Assembly: GCF_020921035.1 (NCBI RefSeq)
Contig: NC_063157.1
Location: 9,336,001 to 9,400,000, forward strand
Source: Rhodamnia argentea
Lineage: Eukaryota > Streptophyta > Magnoliopsida > Myrtales > Myrtaceae
Reading direction: 5' to 3'
DNA length: 64,000 nucleotides
This document shows, one piece after another, positions 34,863-50,600 of the stretch. The notes below the pieces were generated by a model. It did no database searches, was not told the origin of the DNA, and saw only the letters and a list, made by a program, of their open reading frames with translations. The position numbers and the translations under genes were made by a program. Each line of letters starts with the position of its first letter. Position 1 is the stretch's first letter.

Positions 34863-36879
34863 AAACGTTTTCGTGCTTTCGAAAATACAAAGCCACGTTT
34901 TGGGCAGCTTTGACCGTGGGGGATGGGAGGAGACCGGGCAGACGACAACGTTTTCGGGGGCGCACGAGGTTTGACTTTGTCGAGTAACCGCCGGGGGAGG
35001 GAGAGCAGCTGGAGCGCAACGAAGCGGTGGTCCACCCGACTCGCGACAACTGGCTGCTGTTTTGTGCGATTTTTGAGTTTTTTTTTTTTAATTTTTTGGC
35101 CTTTTAAAATTTCATTTTTTCACTTCTCCAAAAATCCCAACGCACACGCACGAAACCCAAACCGACGCGTTTCGTGCTGGCAGTGGCACCGACGCCGTCG
35201 CTCCTCCACCGTTTTTACCTTCAGTTACCCTCTTTGCCAAAAGTCTTTACAACTGAGAACGGCGGACGGACGATTGTGTGGTTGGTTTTATCCAATCTTA
35301 CTTAACCCCAAAACCGGGATACGTCATCCGGGTGTTCGGATTCATCCCATTCGAATCGCCGGAGAGAACGCCTCTTATTCGGGCCACCAAACGCGTCCCC
35401 GGGTGCATGCGCGCCTAAAAGTCGCTCGCATGTAATTCATTTGCATATTTATTCGTAAATCGACAAAGTATGTATAGGCGATTGACAGGCGGACATGGAC
35501 CGGGCCAAATCCATCTCCCGAGCCTTCCTTTTCGAGCTGGTCGAGCTTGGGTTAGGCGCAATCATCGGATTGGACTTGCCATTTATTTACCGAACAACTT
35601 CCTATCCGTGTGTGCCCGAATTGATCGTAGAGTCCCCTTAGCTCCGTGCGCTCGTGAGCAACCAGGCCCACGATCAAAGCCGACCGCTCGTTAGAGTCCC
35701 ACGTGTAACTCGGGCAAGTAACAAATCTAAATCCTTTGGAATGGGCTCGTTGAGATCTCTCTAGTGTGTAGGCCCAATGAGTGACCCAACAATGTAGTTC
35801 CTATAGCTCACTAGCCACCACAGAAGGTCGCCGCCGAGCGACGGTGGAGGAGGCCGCAGCCGTCGAAATTTCAGGTCCGATCTGATTGGACTAACAAGCC
35901 CTCTGGAGCAATCTACAAAAACTGAATAACCCATTGACTGACCCGAAACTTCGGCCCAGGAAAAAGGAAATCTTCAGCAGTCCAAATAACAAACCATGGG
36001 CTGGGTTTGGCGGCCCATGAGCTATTCCAAATAGGCGATAGCAAATAGGAATGTGCAAAGACAAGGGAAAAATCTCGCCCCCTGTGATCAACAGCTCGTA
36101 TGAACCTCGTCAATGGACCTCGATTCCAGGCAAGTCTATCTCCGACGATAAAATTTGTTTCGCTAGGACACGTTGTCAGATAAGAGTAAATTGACTCGGA
36201 TCCTATAGTCCGCCGAGTGGCTTGATAGAATCGAAGACAAACTTTACTCCATCTTACGTTTCAAATTTTCACCGTACGGTTCACTTAATTGCATTTCGAG
36301 AGTGAGTGGTTGTGATTATAACTTTTTCAAGAGAGCAGACCCGAGATAGATCAGAAGGGACTGGCCCGTGTTTCAGAAATAAGGTCGGTTGGAAAAATAT
36401 CTCGTAAATTCAGCTTATGTCTGATCGACTTGATAAAAAAAATGATGCGTTGCCCACGAGCTGTTGACCACCGATCAGTAGAGCATCATTGTAGTTTTGA
36501 CAAGGTAAGTGATGGCATTCGTCCTTCTGAGATATCAACTTCCTCTGCAACTTTAAGGATGTCTTCTCGTTCGTGCCACAAAGATGTAATTACCCGGACA
36601 CCTCGTATACTTTAGAAGTAGCACACCTTTCTCCCTTAACTTTTAAATATCGCACACTCTTCTGAACTAAACAAGTGTGAGGCGGGTGACACCCGGCTGC
36701 TCTTGGTTTGCAGACCATATGACGAGAACCCTACGTATGAAACTAACCGTCCTCACTCTATCCAATTCCTTTATCATTTGGCCACGCGTCTACTGGGTAA
36801 TTTGCGCACTTTGGACTACGTCAAGTAATTTAGAAAAGTTACGGGAAGCTTTTTACGAAAGCCAAAAAAAAAAAAAGGT
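34863..36879. other. Intergenic, nothing recognised
   Basis: Mixed composition with small frames, the longest 170 codons at 34923-35435, none with a known domain or supporting splice signals. Confidence 0.35.
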
Positions 36880-37400
36880 AAATTATATAAATAATCTCCG
36901 AACTTTGACCTAACCTGTAAAGCGATTCTCGAATTTTTAACTTTTTCGATGTGATTTATGAAATTTAGTCCAATGTGTAATGTAGCACTTGAACTTTTAA
37001 TTTATTCAATACAGTTCCTAAATTTTTTGTACATGTTCAATTTAATTAATACATTATATGAAATGCCCCGATCTTAAGTTAATAAAAAAATTGCATTGAA
37101 TATTTTCATATAGTTTAGGAATTACGTTAAACATGCATTTTCTTAACCAATTTGAGGATGAGTTTGTAGTGAGGTTTAATTGGCGGGACTTTGGGTGATG
37201 GTACCAAAATTCTAAAAATTATATTGAATAAATTAAAAGTTTAGGAACTACATTATATATTGTGGTGTAGTTCATGGGTCATATTGAATAAATTAAAAAT
37301 TTAAAGATCACATTGGATAAATTTAAAGTTTAAGGATCATATTATATATTAAATTAAAGTTTACGGAACGTCATTATATTGCGGATTTTTTTTTTGTAGT
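36880..37400. repeat. Inverted-repeat element just upstream of the SR-protein gene
   Basis: Left blocks such as CTTGAACTTTTAATTTATTCAATAC and right blocks such as GTATTGAATAAATTAAAAGTT-like sequences (37205-37345) are reverse complements, repeated several times around a centre near 37150. Its end lies only about 65 bases from the TATA box of the next gene. Confidence 0.55.
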
Positions 37401-37464
37401 ATTAGAGAGGTACTAATCTTTTTTGACTTTTTTAACTAGCGCCCCTCCATCGATGCACCGCCAC

Positions 37465-37473
37465 TATATAAAA
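37465..37473 (+). promoter_or_regulatory. TATA box of the SCL30A-like gene
   Basis: CCACTATATAAAAGGCG is a near-perfect plant TATA box. A CT-rich leader (CTCTCTCTCTCTC at about 37588-37612) follows, as is common in plant leaders. Confidence 0.7.
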
Positions 37474-37499
37474 GGCGCTCTGGCCTTTCGAGCCCTAGG

Positions 37500-38914
37500 C
37501 CACCCAATTGCCATCGCCGTCGACGCTCTCGAATCTCCTCTCCCCATCAATCGTCTCTCCGCATCCTCCAATCATCGTCATCACTCGAGGTCGCGCTCTC
37601 TCTCTCTCTCTCGCGTCTTGGTTTCGTCGAGGTTGTTGTGGCTTTCTGCTTGCCCTAGCGTTCTTGATCTGCTCGTCTTCCGTCCGCGTTTGTTTTTCGT
37701 TTTCACCGTCGCTTGCGATCGCGGGCGCCCTTCCTAGGTGCAGGTCATAAGCAGGTCAGTAAGCGCTGTTCCTTTTGAATGTCCTGACCCAAGGGCTTTG
37801 GAGCGGTCGAGCTTCAGTGGCCATGAAGCGAAATCGGGTGATGAGTACTCTCGGAGTCAATGATCGGTGTGGAATTAGTCCGTTGAATTAGATGCTTCCA
37901 TACGCATGAGAAAGTTATGTAATTGCGACGTCTTAGGTTAATTGCCTATTGGCTTTAATGTGTAGTCTCTTCACCTGGGGATTCAAAATCTGAAACTATA
38001 TACAGGTGTGCAGCTTGATGGTTATTCCACTGTTGTGATGATGATTTGTAAATTTTGCGCCTGTGGAATTTGTCTCGATGACATAGAAGAGAACCTGAGG
38101 CACCAAATCGACGGCCTTAAATGATGTGAAATAAGATTGTTCAACTCTTTAGCATTTTTTCTATTCTTTGGACGTCATAGCGGCATCATGTTTGGCTAAA
38201 TTAAGTTTAACTTTACTGACTTGGAGCGGACTTGTGTCTGTATATTAGGGTTGAGGCACAAACTTGATTCTCCGCTCAGCCACCTCTTGATCCCTCTCTG
38301 CATGTTGCTATGATAGGGTTAGAGTTTTGGGATGTAAGAGCCATTGAGTGCCTTGCATTCTCTGTAGGGCATATTCCTATGCAAATGGAGAATATCTGAG
38401 TTAACACAGGTGTTGACACCAAGGGTATTTGTCATCCCATTCGTACGTAATCACTTAAGCTCGTTGACTCATTCAATTAGACCCTGAGGTCATGACATTT
38501 ACGTGGGTCTCTTGTAAAGGTTTCTTATTGAGTACCTTTAGCTCTGGCATATTGTGATGGGCACCTGTGTATGGGTTCTTGGGATCTTGTGTAGTGGCTT
38601 CTGTTGCGAGTCAAACTGATTACCTTGTTCTCATTTCTGTATTCCCGTCTGGTGTTATTATGACCATGGAAATTAGCTTGTTTTCCCTGGATGACATTCT
38701 TTACTTCCTCTTCGGTGCTTGTAGCATATTATGGTTTGGTCAATCTGTTATTTAGTTGTCTTAATTATTTCTTTAATTTTTTCATTTCTTGTTGAAGCAA
38801 CCTATGGATGAGCTCCTTGGTACCATGCTATGCTGGTTGCCCTTGAATTTCTTCAACCTTTTTGTGCACTTACTGAAACATTTTTTACTGTGTAGGGGTT
38901 CATCAGCCTTTCTA
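37500..38914 (+). other. Untranslated leader and leader intron of the SCL30A-like gene
   Basis: The leader exon probably ends at CAG|GTCAGT (37754), or CAG|GTCATA eleven bases earlier. The intron ends at TGTGTAG (38895), with the ATG 19 bases later. The intron is about 1.1 kb. Long leader introns are frequent in plant SR-protein genes. Confidence 0.55.
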
Positions 38915-42082
<3,168 letters not shown>

Positions 42083-42835
42083 CCAACCAATGTGAAGGAT
42101 CACAAACTTTCTTTCATATTTCCTGTCTGAGTTTGAGCATCTCTCTGTTGCACATTTGTGGTTTGTAGTCAGTATGTAGACTCCTCTCCTGTTGGTATTA
42201 AATGTTTTAGGACATCCTTTTCATGTCGTAATCTGATGGAGATTGAGTGACGAACTTAATTCTGTTGATTTTTGGTGGATTTAGCCCTCGGTTGTCTCTG
42301 TTTTTGTGGAAATAGTGAACCTAATTGAAGTGCATGGGGTTCTATCAGGGCGGTTCTTGATGAGATAAGTGACTATTTGGGACCTAGGAATTTGGATAGG
42401 TAATACTAATTAACATGTTGGAGGTGGGAATATTGTATGTTGTCGGATGTGATCTCGAGCGCGCACATCGGTTGATGAACCATGTGGGCGTTCCAAGTGA
42501 ACCGGCTAGCATATGAGCTGCGAAAGTTTATCGTTGTCCAATAGGAGTCCTCAATCAAACTACTTGACGTTCTAAAGCTATAGCCGCAGAACATTTTTGC
42601 AATGAAGTTCTCCACCTACGATGTCTAATTTTGCCCATTGACTTTAGTGTTCAACGACATTTGACCTCTTCCGACAAGGAGGTATGTCCGACAGGAGAAT
42701 AAACGTGTTTGGTTGGCGATAACGGGAAACTTGGAATAGTGTGCTCCTTATGTTTTGATTTCGTTCTTTTTGTCACGTGTCCTATATACAGACATCAGGA
42801 GATCAAAACATTTAAGTTTAGGGTTTAGCTAAAGC

Positions 42836-43964
42836 AGGGGCTTTTTTCCAAAATATGGTATTTTTTTATTATCAATTTAAGAGTTTTTGTAAAAAATTTA
42901 TCGATTTAGGGCAAGTGCGCCTCTTTGGGAGGCGCACAACCTTTATTTTTTTTCTTTATTTTTTTGCTGCACATTTTATGTCACTGTGCGCCTCTTTGGG
43001 AGGCACATAACCTTAATTTGTTTTTTACTTTCTTTTTTTTTCCCACACATTTTATGTTTTTTTTGCTTTTTATTTTTTTATATATTTATAATAACGTTTA
43101 TTTATCACGTATATATTTATACAACTCGGACGACAATGATGAAATGGCGGTAACTCGGCGGCGTGGCGTCGGCACGGGGCTCACGGGCTTGCGGTGCACG
43201 GGAGTCCTCGGGCGGCGTGGCACGGCGGCGCGGCTAGGGGTTGCAAGTCCGTGGATCTTGGGTCGGCATGGCCCATGGGCGGAAGGACCGTGAGTGATTC
43301 GCGGCCGGGCGGCGACGATGAGGATGGATGGCGGGTCGGCGATTGGCTCGAGCGATCGAATGGACGGGCGGCACGGCAACATGGCACCGTAGTGGAGCGG
43401 CGGCAAGAGCTTGGGTGGGGCGGCTCCACTGCGGTGCCATGCCTTTATGGGAGGCGCACAAGCCTCCAGGCGCACAACACCTTAATTTCTTTTTTAACTT
43501 TCTTTTTCTTTTTGTAGTTGCACAAAGCTCTTGCCGCCGCTCCACTATGGTGCCGTGTCGCTATATTGCCCTCTGTTTGACCGCTCGAGCTAACCACCGC
43601 CCGAAGACTCCTGTGTGCCGCAAGCCCGCGAAGCCCTTGCTGTCGTTGTGCTTGCGAGTTGTCGCCGTGTCGTCGTCGTCCGAGTTGTATAAATATATAC
43701 GTTATAAATAAACGTTATTATAAATATAACAAAAAAAAAAAGTAAAAAAAAAAACAAAATGTGCGGCAAAAAAAAAGAAAGTAAAAAAAAAAAAATTAAG
43801 ATGTGCGCCTCTATTACACGCGCCTCAGCTTGTGCGCCTCTGGGAGGCGCACAAAGCACTGTGCGCTTGTAATAGAGGCGCACATTTCCTAAATCGGTAA
43901 AATTTTTACAAAAATCCTTAAATTGGTAATTTTGGTTTTTACCATATTTTGGAAAAAAGCCCCT
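42836..43964. mobile_element. 1.13-kb foldback element with flanking duplication
   Basis: The ends are AGGGGCTTTTTTCCAAAATA and its reverse complement. The inverted match continues far inwards: the arms are about 42836-43417 and 43510-43964, including TATTTATACAACTCGGACGA on one side and TCGTCCGAGTTGTATAAATA on the other. The left arm has about 115 extra bases near 43210-43325. AAAGC flanks both sides (42831-42835, 43965-43969), and copy 2 has the unoccupied site at about 60600. Palindromic TGCGCCTC..GGGAGGCGCACA units recur near 42910, 42986, 43449 and 43830. There is no transposase; the Pro/Arg-rich frames inside are composition artefacts. Confidence 0.85.
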
Positions 43965-44639
43965 AAAGCTGCCATTTTGAAATGGTCCCCCTCCCCACTT
44001 GGGTTTTTCCAGCTAGAAAGCAAGGAGTATTCCACTTACTTATGTCGGGGAAAAAAAACCTACATTGTAGTCGCATTTTTACTCCAAAATATAAATCGAT
44101 GTAATTATACATAATAAAAATCTCTCCGCCGAACGAATGAGGAAGATGCCACCTTACCTAGATGGCTGGGGCCGGTAGAAGCACGGAAAAACTGTTTCCA
44201 AGCACAAAGATGAAACTCTCTAAACTCAGTATAGCCATGTCCCAAGGTAGTACAAGCGAAAAAAGTAGCAGTGGATACGAGTGAACATGTCTGACGTTCT
44301 GTCGGTGCCAAATCGGAGAAAGAACTTTCGAATCATAAGAAAGCTGCTTCCTTTTGTTGAAGGCGGGCGGGAGGTTGGTGTTAACTATTAATGGTCAGTG
44401 ACACCATGCCATGCAATCCCCGATCTTCTTTGCTTTGACACAAACATGTCCTTGCCAACTGCCCCCTTCCCTGCCTTGTGGACCCATGAAGGAGACGCTG
44501 GAAGAAGTAATTTGACTAACCAGTCAAGTCACGTGGTCCCTCGTCCACCCGCCCACACATCCCTCAGCCACTCGAATGGCGCCCCTCCTAAATGAAGTGG
44601 TGAGCGACCGATCCTCGTTGCAGAGAGAGAGAGAGAGAG

Positions 44640-47600
44640 ATGGGCCAGCCCAAGAGCATCGGCGAGGTGGGCGTGGATGATCTGGTGGAGGCGGGTCTGT
44701 CCAGGGAAGCCGCCGCTGAGCTCGAGCGGACGCTCCGAGTGTCGCTGGCCCGAGCCCGGCGGCAGTCCGGGCTCTACCCGAGAGAGGTGTGGAGAGAGTT
44801 GACGAGCGCGAGGGTGTTGAAGCCGTCGCACCCCCACAGGGTGCATCAGTTGGTGTACTACTCGGTGTACTCCGATTGGGACGACTCCGCTCGAGGCCCT
44901 CCTCTCTATTGGTTCCCTTCCCTGTAATGACTCTTCTCTTTTACTTCTTTGCCACCGTTCTGTGCTGGCCATTTTTGCGGATCCTTGTTCGTTTTAGTCT
45001 TTGTCGGGTTCTTCGCATGGACGATGTAGGGTCAAATGTTTAAAGGAAGTGTCTGAAAATGTGCTTTTGGTGGTGCTTGGCGCTTTTTTCTTGAAATGGC
45101 GGTTAGTTGGTTTATAGAAGTAGAATGAGCCTGGACACACTCTAAGGAAGTAAGTGAGAATGTCTATGAAGGAAAAGGGACACTGAGTTTCCGTGGAGTG
45201 GGTGGTCGGTCTGGTCCGTAACTGCGAATTGGCCAAACTACTGGTGAAGGATGCTATGGTTGGTATTTCGCAAGCTGCGAGCACAGTCGACGCGGATGGC
45301 CTAATTTATGGCATTTCTATCTAGGGGAGATAAATGGATGTTGCTAGTTGTGCCATTTTGCGGATTCAAAATATGTATGATTGGATTGAGGTCGTGGCGG
45401 ATATTTGCTGCAAAGCTTTCATGTGCTGCTCTCAGAATGGTCTTTGAATTTAATCGTTCTGTATTCGACTCTAAACCGATGAAGTATTCCTTTATTGACA
45501 GATCCCAATCAAAAGAAACAAACTTGGGACGCCTCATGGAATTGCATGGCGGAAAGCTTCTGGGGTCATCGTACAAGGATCCCATAACGAGCTTTAGCCT
45601 TTTCCATAAATTCTCTGTGGAGCATCCTGAAAGTATGTTTCATGTGCTGGAAATAGCCCACTTAATTTGCTCTCCACTTAGATGTTGCTATAGTAACTGA
45701 CACTCACAGTTAATCGGATTCTATTAACTGATTCCAGGTCTACTGGTCAATAATTCTTAATGAACTCTCAATTTCATTTCATCGTCCACCGAGCTGCATT
45801 CTTTACACGAGTGATAAATCAAAGCCCAGTGGTACGTGGCTTCCCGGGGCGGTACTAAACATAGCTGAATGCTGTCTATTGCCCTCACAACGACAGAGAA
45901 AAGGGGATGACAGTATAGCCTTAGTATGGAGAGATGAAGGCAATGATCATATGAGTGTTCACCGTATGACAGTAAAAGAGCTTCGAGAACAAGTAATGTA
46001 CGCTCTTCCTCTGATACTGGTGCATTTTGCTCCTGTGAGAGGTCAATGATTGCAAAAGCTATGCTTACCTTTTACTGCTGAATTCTCAGACAATAAAATT
46101 AGATCATGGTTGTGGAATCAATGCCTGCCCCAAATTGCTAATTGTCAAAGCATATCGCACTTCTACCCAAACATTCAAACTTATGTGAGCACTCACACAG
46201 CCTCCGCAATGTAAGGGAACAGAGCAAGTTAACCAATTTTACTTTTTAGAGTTTATTTTCGGGATGCTACAGGTCATATCAAATTTTTTTTTTTTTATTA
46301 AGGACCATAAATGTTCAACCAAAATTTTAGTAGTTCGTTAATGATAAACAAATTTGCTCTGCACTTGGAGGTGCATCTTCAAATGCTGTGTGCCTACTCG
46401 GAGATGTATTCATAATCAATGTGGAATGTGACATAATTTCTCTCCAAGAAATGCCGGCTCCCTTGGTTTCACCTTGTTTTTCAAATCATCTTCCTGTTCT
46501 TTTTTTAGCATCATTCTTGGCAATGATGACCACAGCAACCACATTAATAGGTTCAAAGCCTTTTCCAATTAAGTAGATTGCCTCCACTGTCCATGCGCCA
46601 TTGGCCTTGATTGAAATATTGCTCTTTTTAAACTAGTGCTGGTCCATTTTCACTTCGACGTTCCTAACAGAAATAGAAATACAAGCAGGTTGGTGGCGAA
46701 TGCGCTGGATATGACATTCTCAAAGGGAGACGCAATTGCAATCGACATGCCAATGACAGTCCATGCTGTTATCATATATTTGGCAATAATACTTGGAGGA
46801 TTTATAGTCGTATCAATAGCTGACAGTTTCGCACCCAAGGAAATTGCAAGCCGTTTGCACATTTCTAAGGCAAAAGGAATATTTACTCAGGTGACCTCTC
46901 ATTCTTGCGAGTTTTCAAATCATCTGTAAATGCTATGGAGCTTTGCTTGGAACTTTTGAGTTTATGATGTGTTAACTTTAACAAGAGCTGAAGCAGAGGA
47001 AAGTAGTCATAGCTTATGATGAAGTTACACCTATTGATATTTATATATGATATTTCATTACAGTTTAAATGCATGATTTCACTGTGGGAATCTCTTGGTG
47101 ACCCTATTGGTTTATTAGTCTTTAAGCCAAAAGCTTGCTTTCACTTGTCAATATATCACCTCAATTAACTTTTACTTTCTGGTTCAACTTTTTCTGTATT
47201 GTTTAAGCATTCTTTAGATAAAATTTACTGCTCACATGAAATTCACACTTCTTCTATGAGTTAATCACAATACTACATGAACTATAAATTAACCTTCATC
47301 TGTTTCAGGATTTTATACAAAAAGGAGGCCGGAAGTTTCCCTTGTATAGGTAAAACCTCATCTTCTTTGTAGTGACTTTCTCTCAATAAGGAACCCATTT
47401 GATAAAGAAGATGAAAATGGAGAAGAAATGGATCGAGCATCTGACAGTCTCATTCCATCTTTTCCTTACGACTTTTAGTTGCGATATTATCTTGCTTGTC
47501 ATATTTGGCTTTTCTCTGAGATTGATTGTTTTTTCTTGTGTACCTTTCCTTAATACTTTACTGTTCAAGTCCCCTAGAGAGAGGACTGGAAGGTGAATAT

Positions 47601-50600
47601 TCTGTTACTGAACTAATAGCTTTGTGTTCTTCTTCATCCCTTGCAGTCGAGTTGTAGAAGCTAATCCAGCAAAAGCAATTGTGCTTCCTGTGGTTGGAGA
47701 CGGCATGGGCGTTAAGTTGAGAGAGAAAGACATGTCCTGGAAAGCTTTTCTTTGTCAAGCGGATCATATTCCCAGGTATCACTAACATCTATAGTGCCCA
47801 ATATTTTCATGAAAAGAATATTGACTGCAACAAGAAAACCTACCATAGCTATCCTTGAAGTTTTAAAAGACATTGTCCCTAGTTCGAAGTCTTTTGAGTG
47901 GCCGTGAACTTGTGATCATCCGGCAACAAGATGTGATATGCACAGAAGTGTGATTCCTGTTTCTAACTTTCTGCAGAAGGCATTATTACCCATCCTTTTA
48001 CCAAAGCGTTGACTCCGTGACAAATATTATCTTTTCTTCTGGGACTACAGGTAGTGTAAGTTGAAGACAGTGCCTTGTTTACACCTAACCGTGAGAATTT
48101 TGTGATGTATTTCCTTCTTGTGAATAATTAGGAGAACCAAAAGCAATACCGTGGACTCAACTTTCACCTATCCGTTGTGCTGCTGAGTCATGGGCTCACA
48201 TTGATGTTCAGGCTGGAGATGTTTTCTGCTGGCCTACAAACTTAGGGTGGGTCATGGGACCGATTGTGCTCTACTCCTGCTTTCTAGCCGGTGCAACTCT
48301 TGCTCTTTACCATGGATCTCCACTCGGATGGGATTTCGGAAAATTTGTTCAGGTGACACCTGCTGTCCATGCAATTAACTTTTTATTCTGGATAGATCAT
48401 CTCTTGTTCTTTGTTTTCTCTCATCAAGAAGAAACACATACAACAACTAAATAGTTGCAGACTAGATTAATGGGTGCTTCTGTACTTAGAGGGAAAGCGT
48501 GAAACAGTAAAATTATCTCATTAAATCCTTAGACATCTATATTACTTTATTATAACTTTCTCTAAAGATTGCCTCTTAAGTGTGCCATTTAAGATCGTAG
48601 ATTGCTAGTATTGGACTCTCCTTACACGGTTTTGGTGCTTTCTCCACCAAAATAAAAGAACACATACTTGCATTGCTCGTAATTATGGTCTTGACAAAGC
48701 AATGGCGGGTGTGCCCCTCATCCTTCTCTCTCTTCATTATTTGCTATTAAATTGTAACTCGCTGTATTTTAATTTGTTTATCTTAGAATAACAAAATAAT
48801 TGAGTTATTTCCATATTAGTTAGTAGACAAAAGATTTTATCCTTTATAAACATTTCAGAGATAGAATAAGCGGCACAATATATAAGACTTCACATTATGC
48901 TTGTAAATCTATTTTTATACTAATCAGTTGCTTTGCGCTCTGAGAATTTTGTTGTATGTACACCCTTTATAACTAATGATATGTCGTAATGAGTTGTATT
49001 GACGCTAAAATATTTTGTGCTCCATTTCAACTATATTTTTGTATGACAATCCACACAATGCGCGGGCAAACTTTCTAGTTTTTGTAGGCAATATTAGCTA
49101 CTTCAGATTAAAACTTGTCGTTGGGCACTAACAGATGTCCCTTGAAAAGTTAGGCAATATTAGTAACTGAACTTTCTCTCCTATTTCTGCTCAGGATGCA
49201 GGAGTGACCATTTTAGGCTCTGTACCAAGTTTAGTAAAAGCATGGAAGAGTACACAATGTATGGAAGGACTTGATTGGACCAAGATCAGGTATTTTCTTT
49301 TATCGAATCGGTCACATGATCATTGGTTATGTGTTGTAAAGAAGTAACAAGATCACGTGGTTCAGGTCATTTGGCTCCGCAGGGGAAACATCCAATGTCG
49401 ATGATGACCTCTGGCTTTCTTCGAAATCCTTCTATAGCCCCATTATCGAGTGTTGTGGCGGCACGGAACTCGCATCGACTTACATTCATGGAAATCATCT
49501 GCAGCCTCAAGCTTTTGGTGCATTTAGCAATGCTTCCATGACGACCAGATTTGTCATCTTGGATGACCATGGAGTTCCTTATGTAAGAACTTCTCAAATG
49601 AAAGAGGTTCTCTGTTAAAGGGACATGGACCAACAATGTCTAGTCTAAAAGAAGCTAATTGAATTTAGTCTATGACCTTGATCTCATTTAGCCTGTTATG
49701 GTAGTACTTAAACCTATTTATCAGGGCGTTGGACATGAGAGTACTTCACAAATCACAGGTGGCTGACTTGTCTATAATTTCGATATGTAGTACCGGACTT
49801 GGCGAATAAATCAACCAAGGAATCTAATAACTTGGGAACCCAAAATATATGACAAATGAGATCACTCTTGAATGCAATTTCCACTGACTCTCTTAAGACA
49901 TTCAACCATTGTACGTCAAATATGGGTATTCTTCCAGATTCTAGTTTCCTGGCTTATAAAGTTTTCAGTTTAGAAAGTAGATCTAGCATGCTTCATGTAG
50001 TGCGACGTATCCCCTCACCAGAGAGTGGCTGACCTTGCAGCTGTTCAAAGTGAAGGCAAATGGTTTATGTTGTTGACTTAATAGCCTCTCCTGATCTTGC
50101 TCAATCTATCTCTGCCTGTTGTTTTGAAATTTAATCATCTGTGTAGTAAGTAGGTCCCTCACAAGTAGTCTTAATTGCAGGTTTTACAGGGCGGGAATTG
50201 CTTCGAATTATTTCTTTTTTTCTTTTTTTTTTTTGGTTGAATGAATTATATCTTCAGGAGTGATGAATAAAAATCTTCAGCTTTAATCCCTTTTATGGTT
50301 CAAAATTAATTTCCTGTCTCACTGTGTAAAGCCAGATGATCAACCTTGTGTCGGCGAAGTGGGATTGTTCCCTGTTCATATGGGTGCAACCAATAGGCTG
50401 CTCAATGCTGATCATGAGGAAGTTTACTTCAAGGGAATGCCAACATACAAAGGGGTGGTACGCCATTTGATTTCATAGAATAGTTGCGACTTAATTATGC
50501 CTTTTATCCTCTCTGAACACGGGTGTTTCGTTGGTAATATAGCTTTATGCTTAGTAAGTATAGTACATCAATAGGAGAAATATGGCATAAATGTCCGTAC

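Noticed and set aside
34923-35435. 170-codon plus frame
   Set aside because: Arg/Ser-rich composition product next to repeats, no family features.
43098-43711. Several overlapping Pro/Arg-rich frames on both strands
   Set aside because: They lie in the arms of the foldback element and mirror each other, as expected of an inverted GC-rich repeat.
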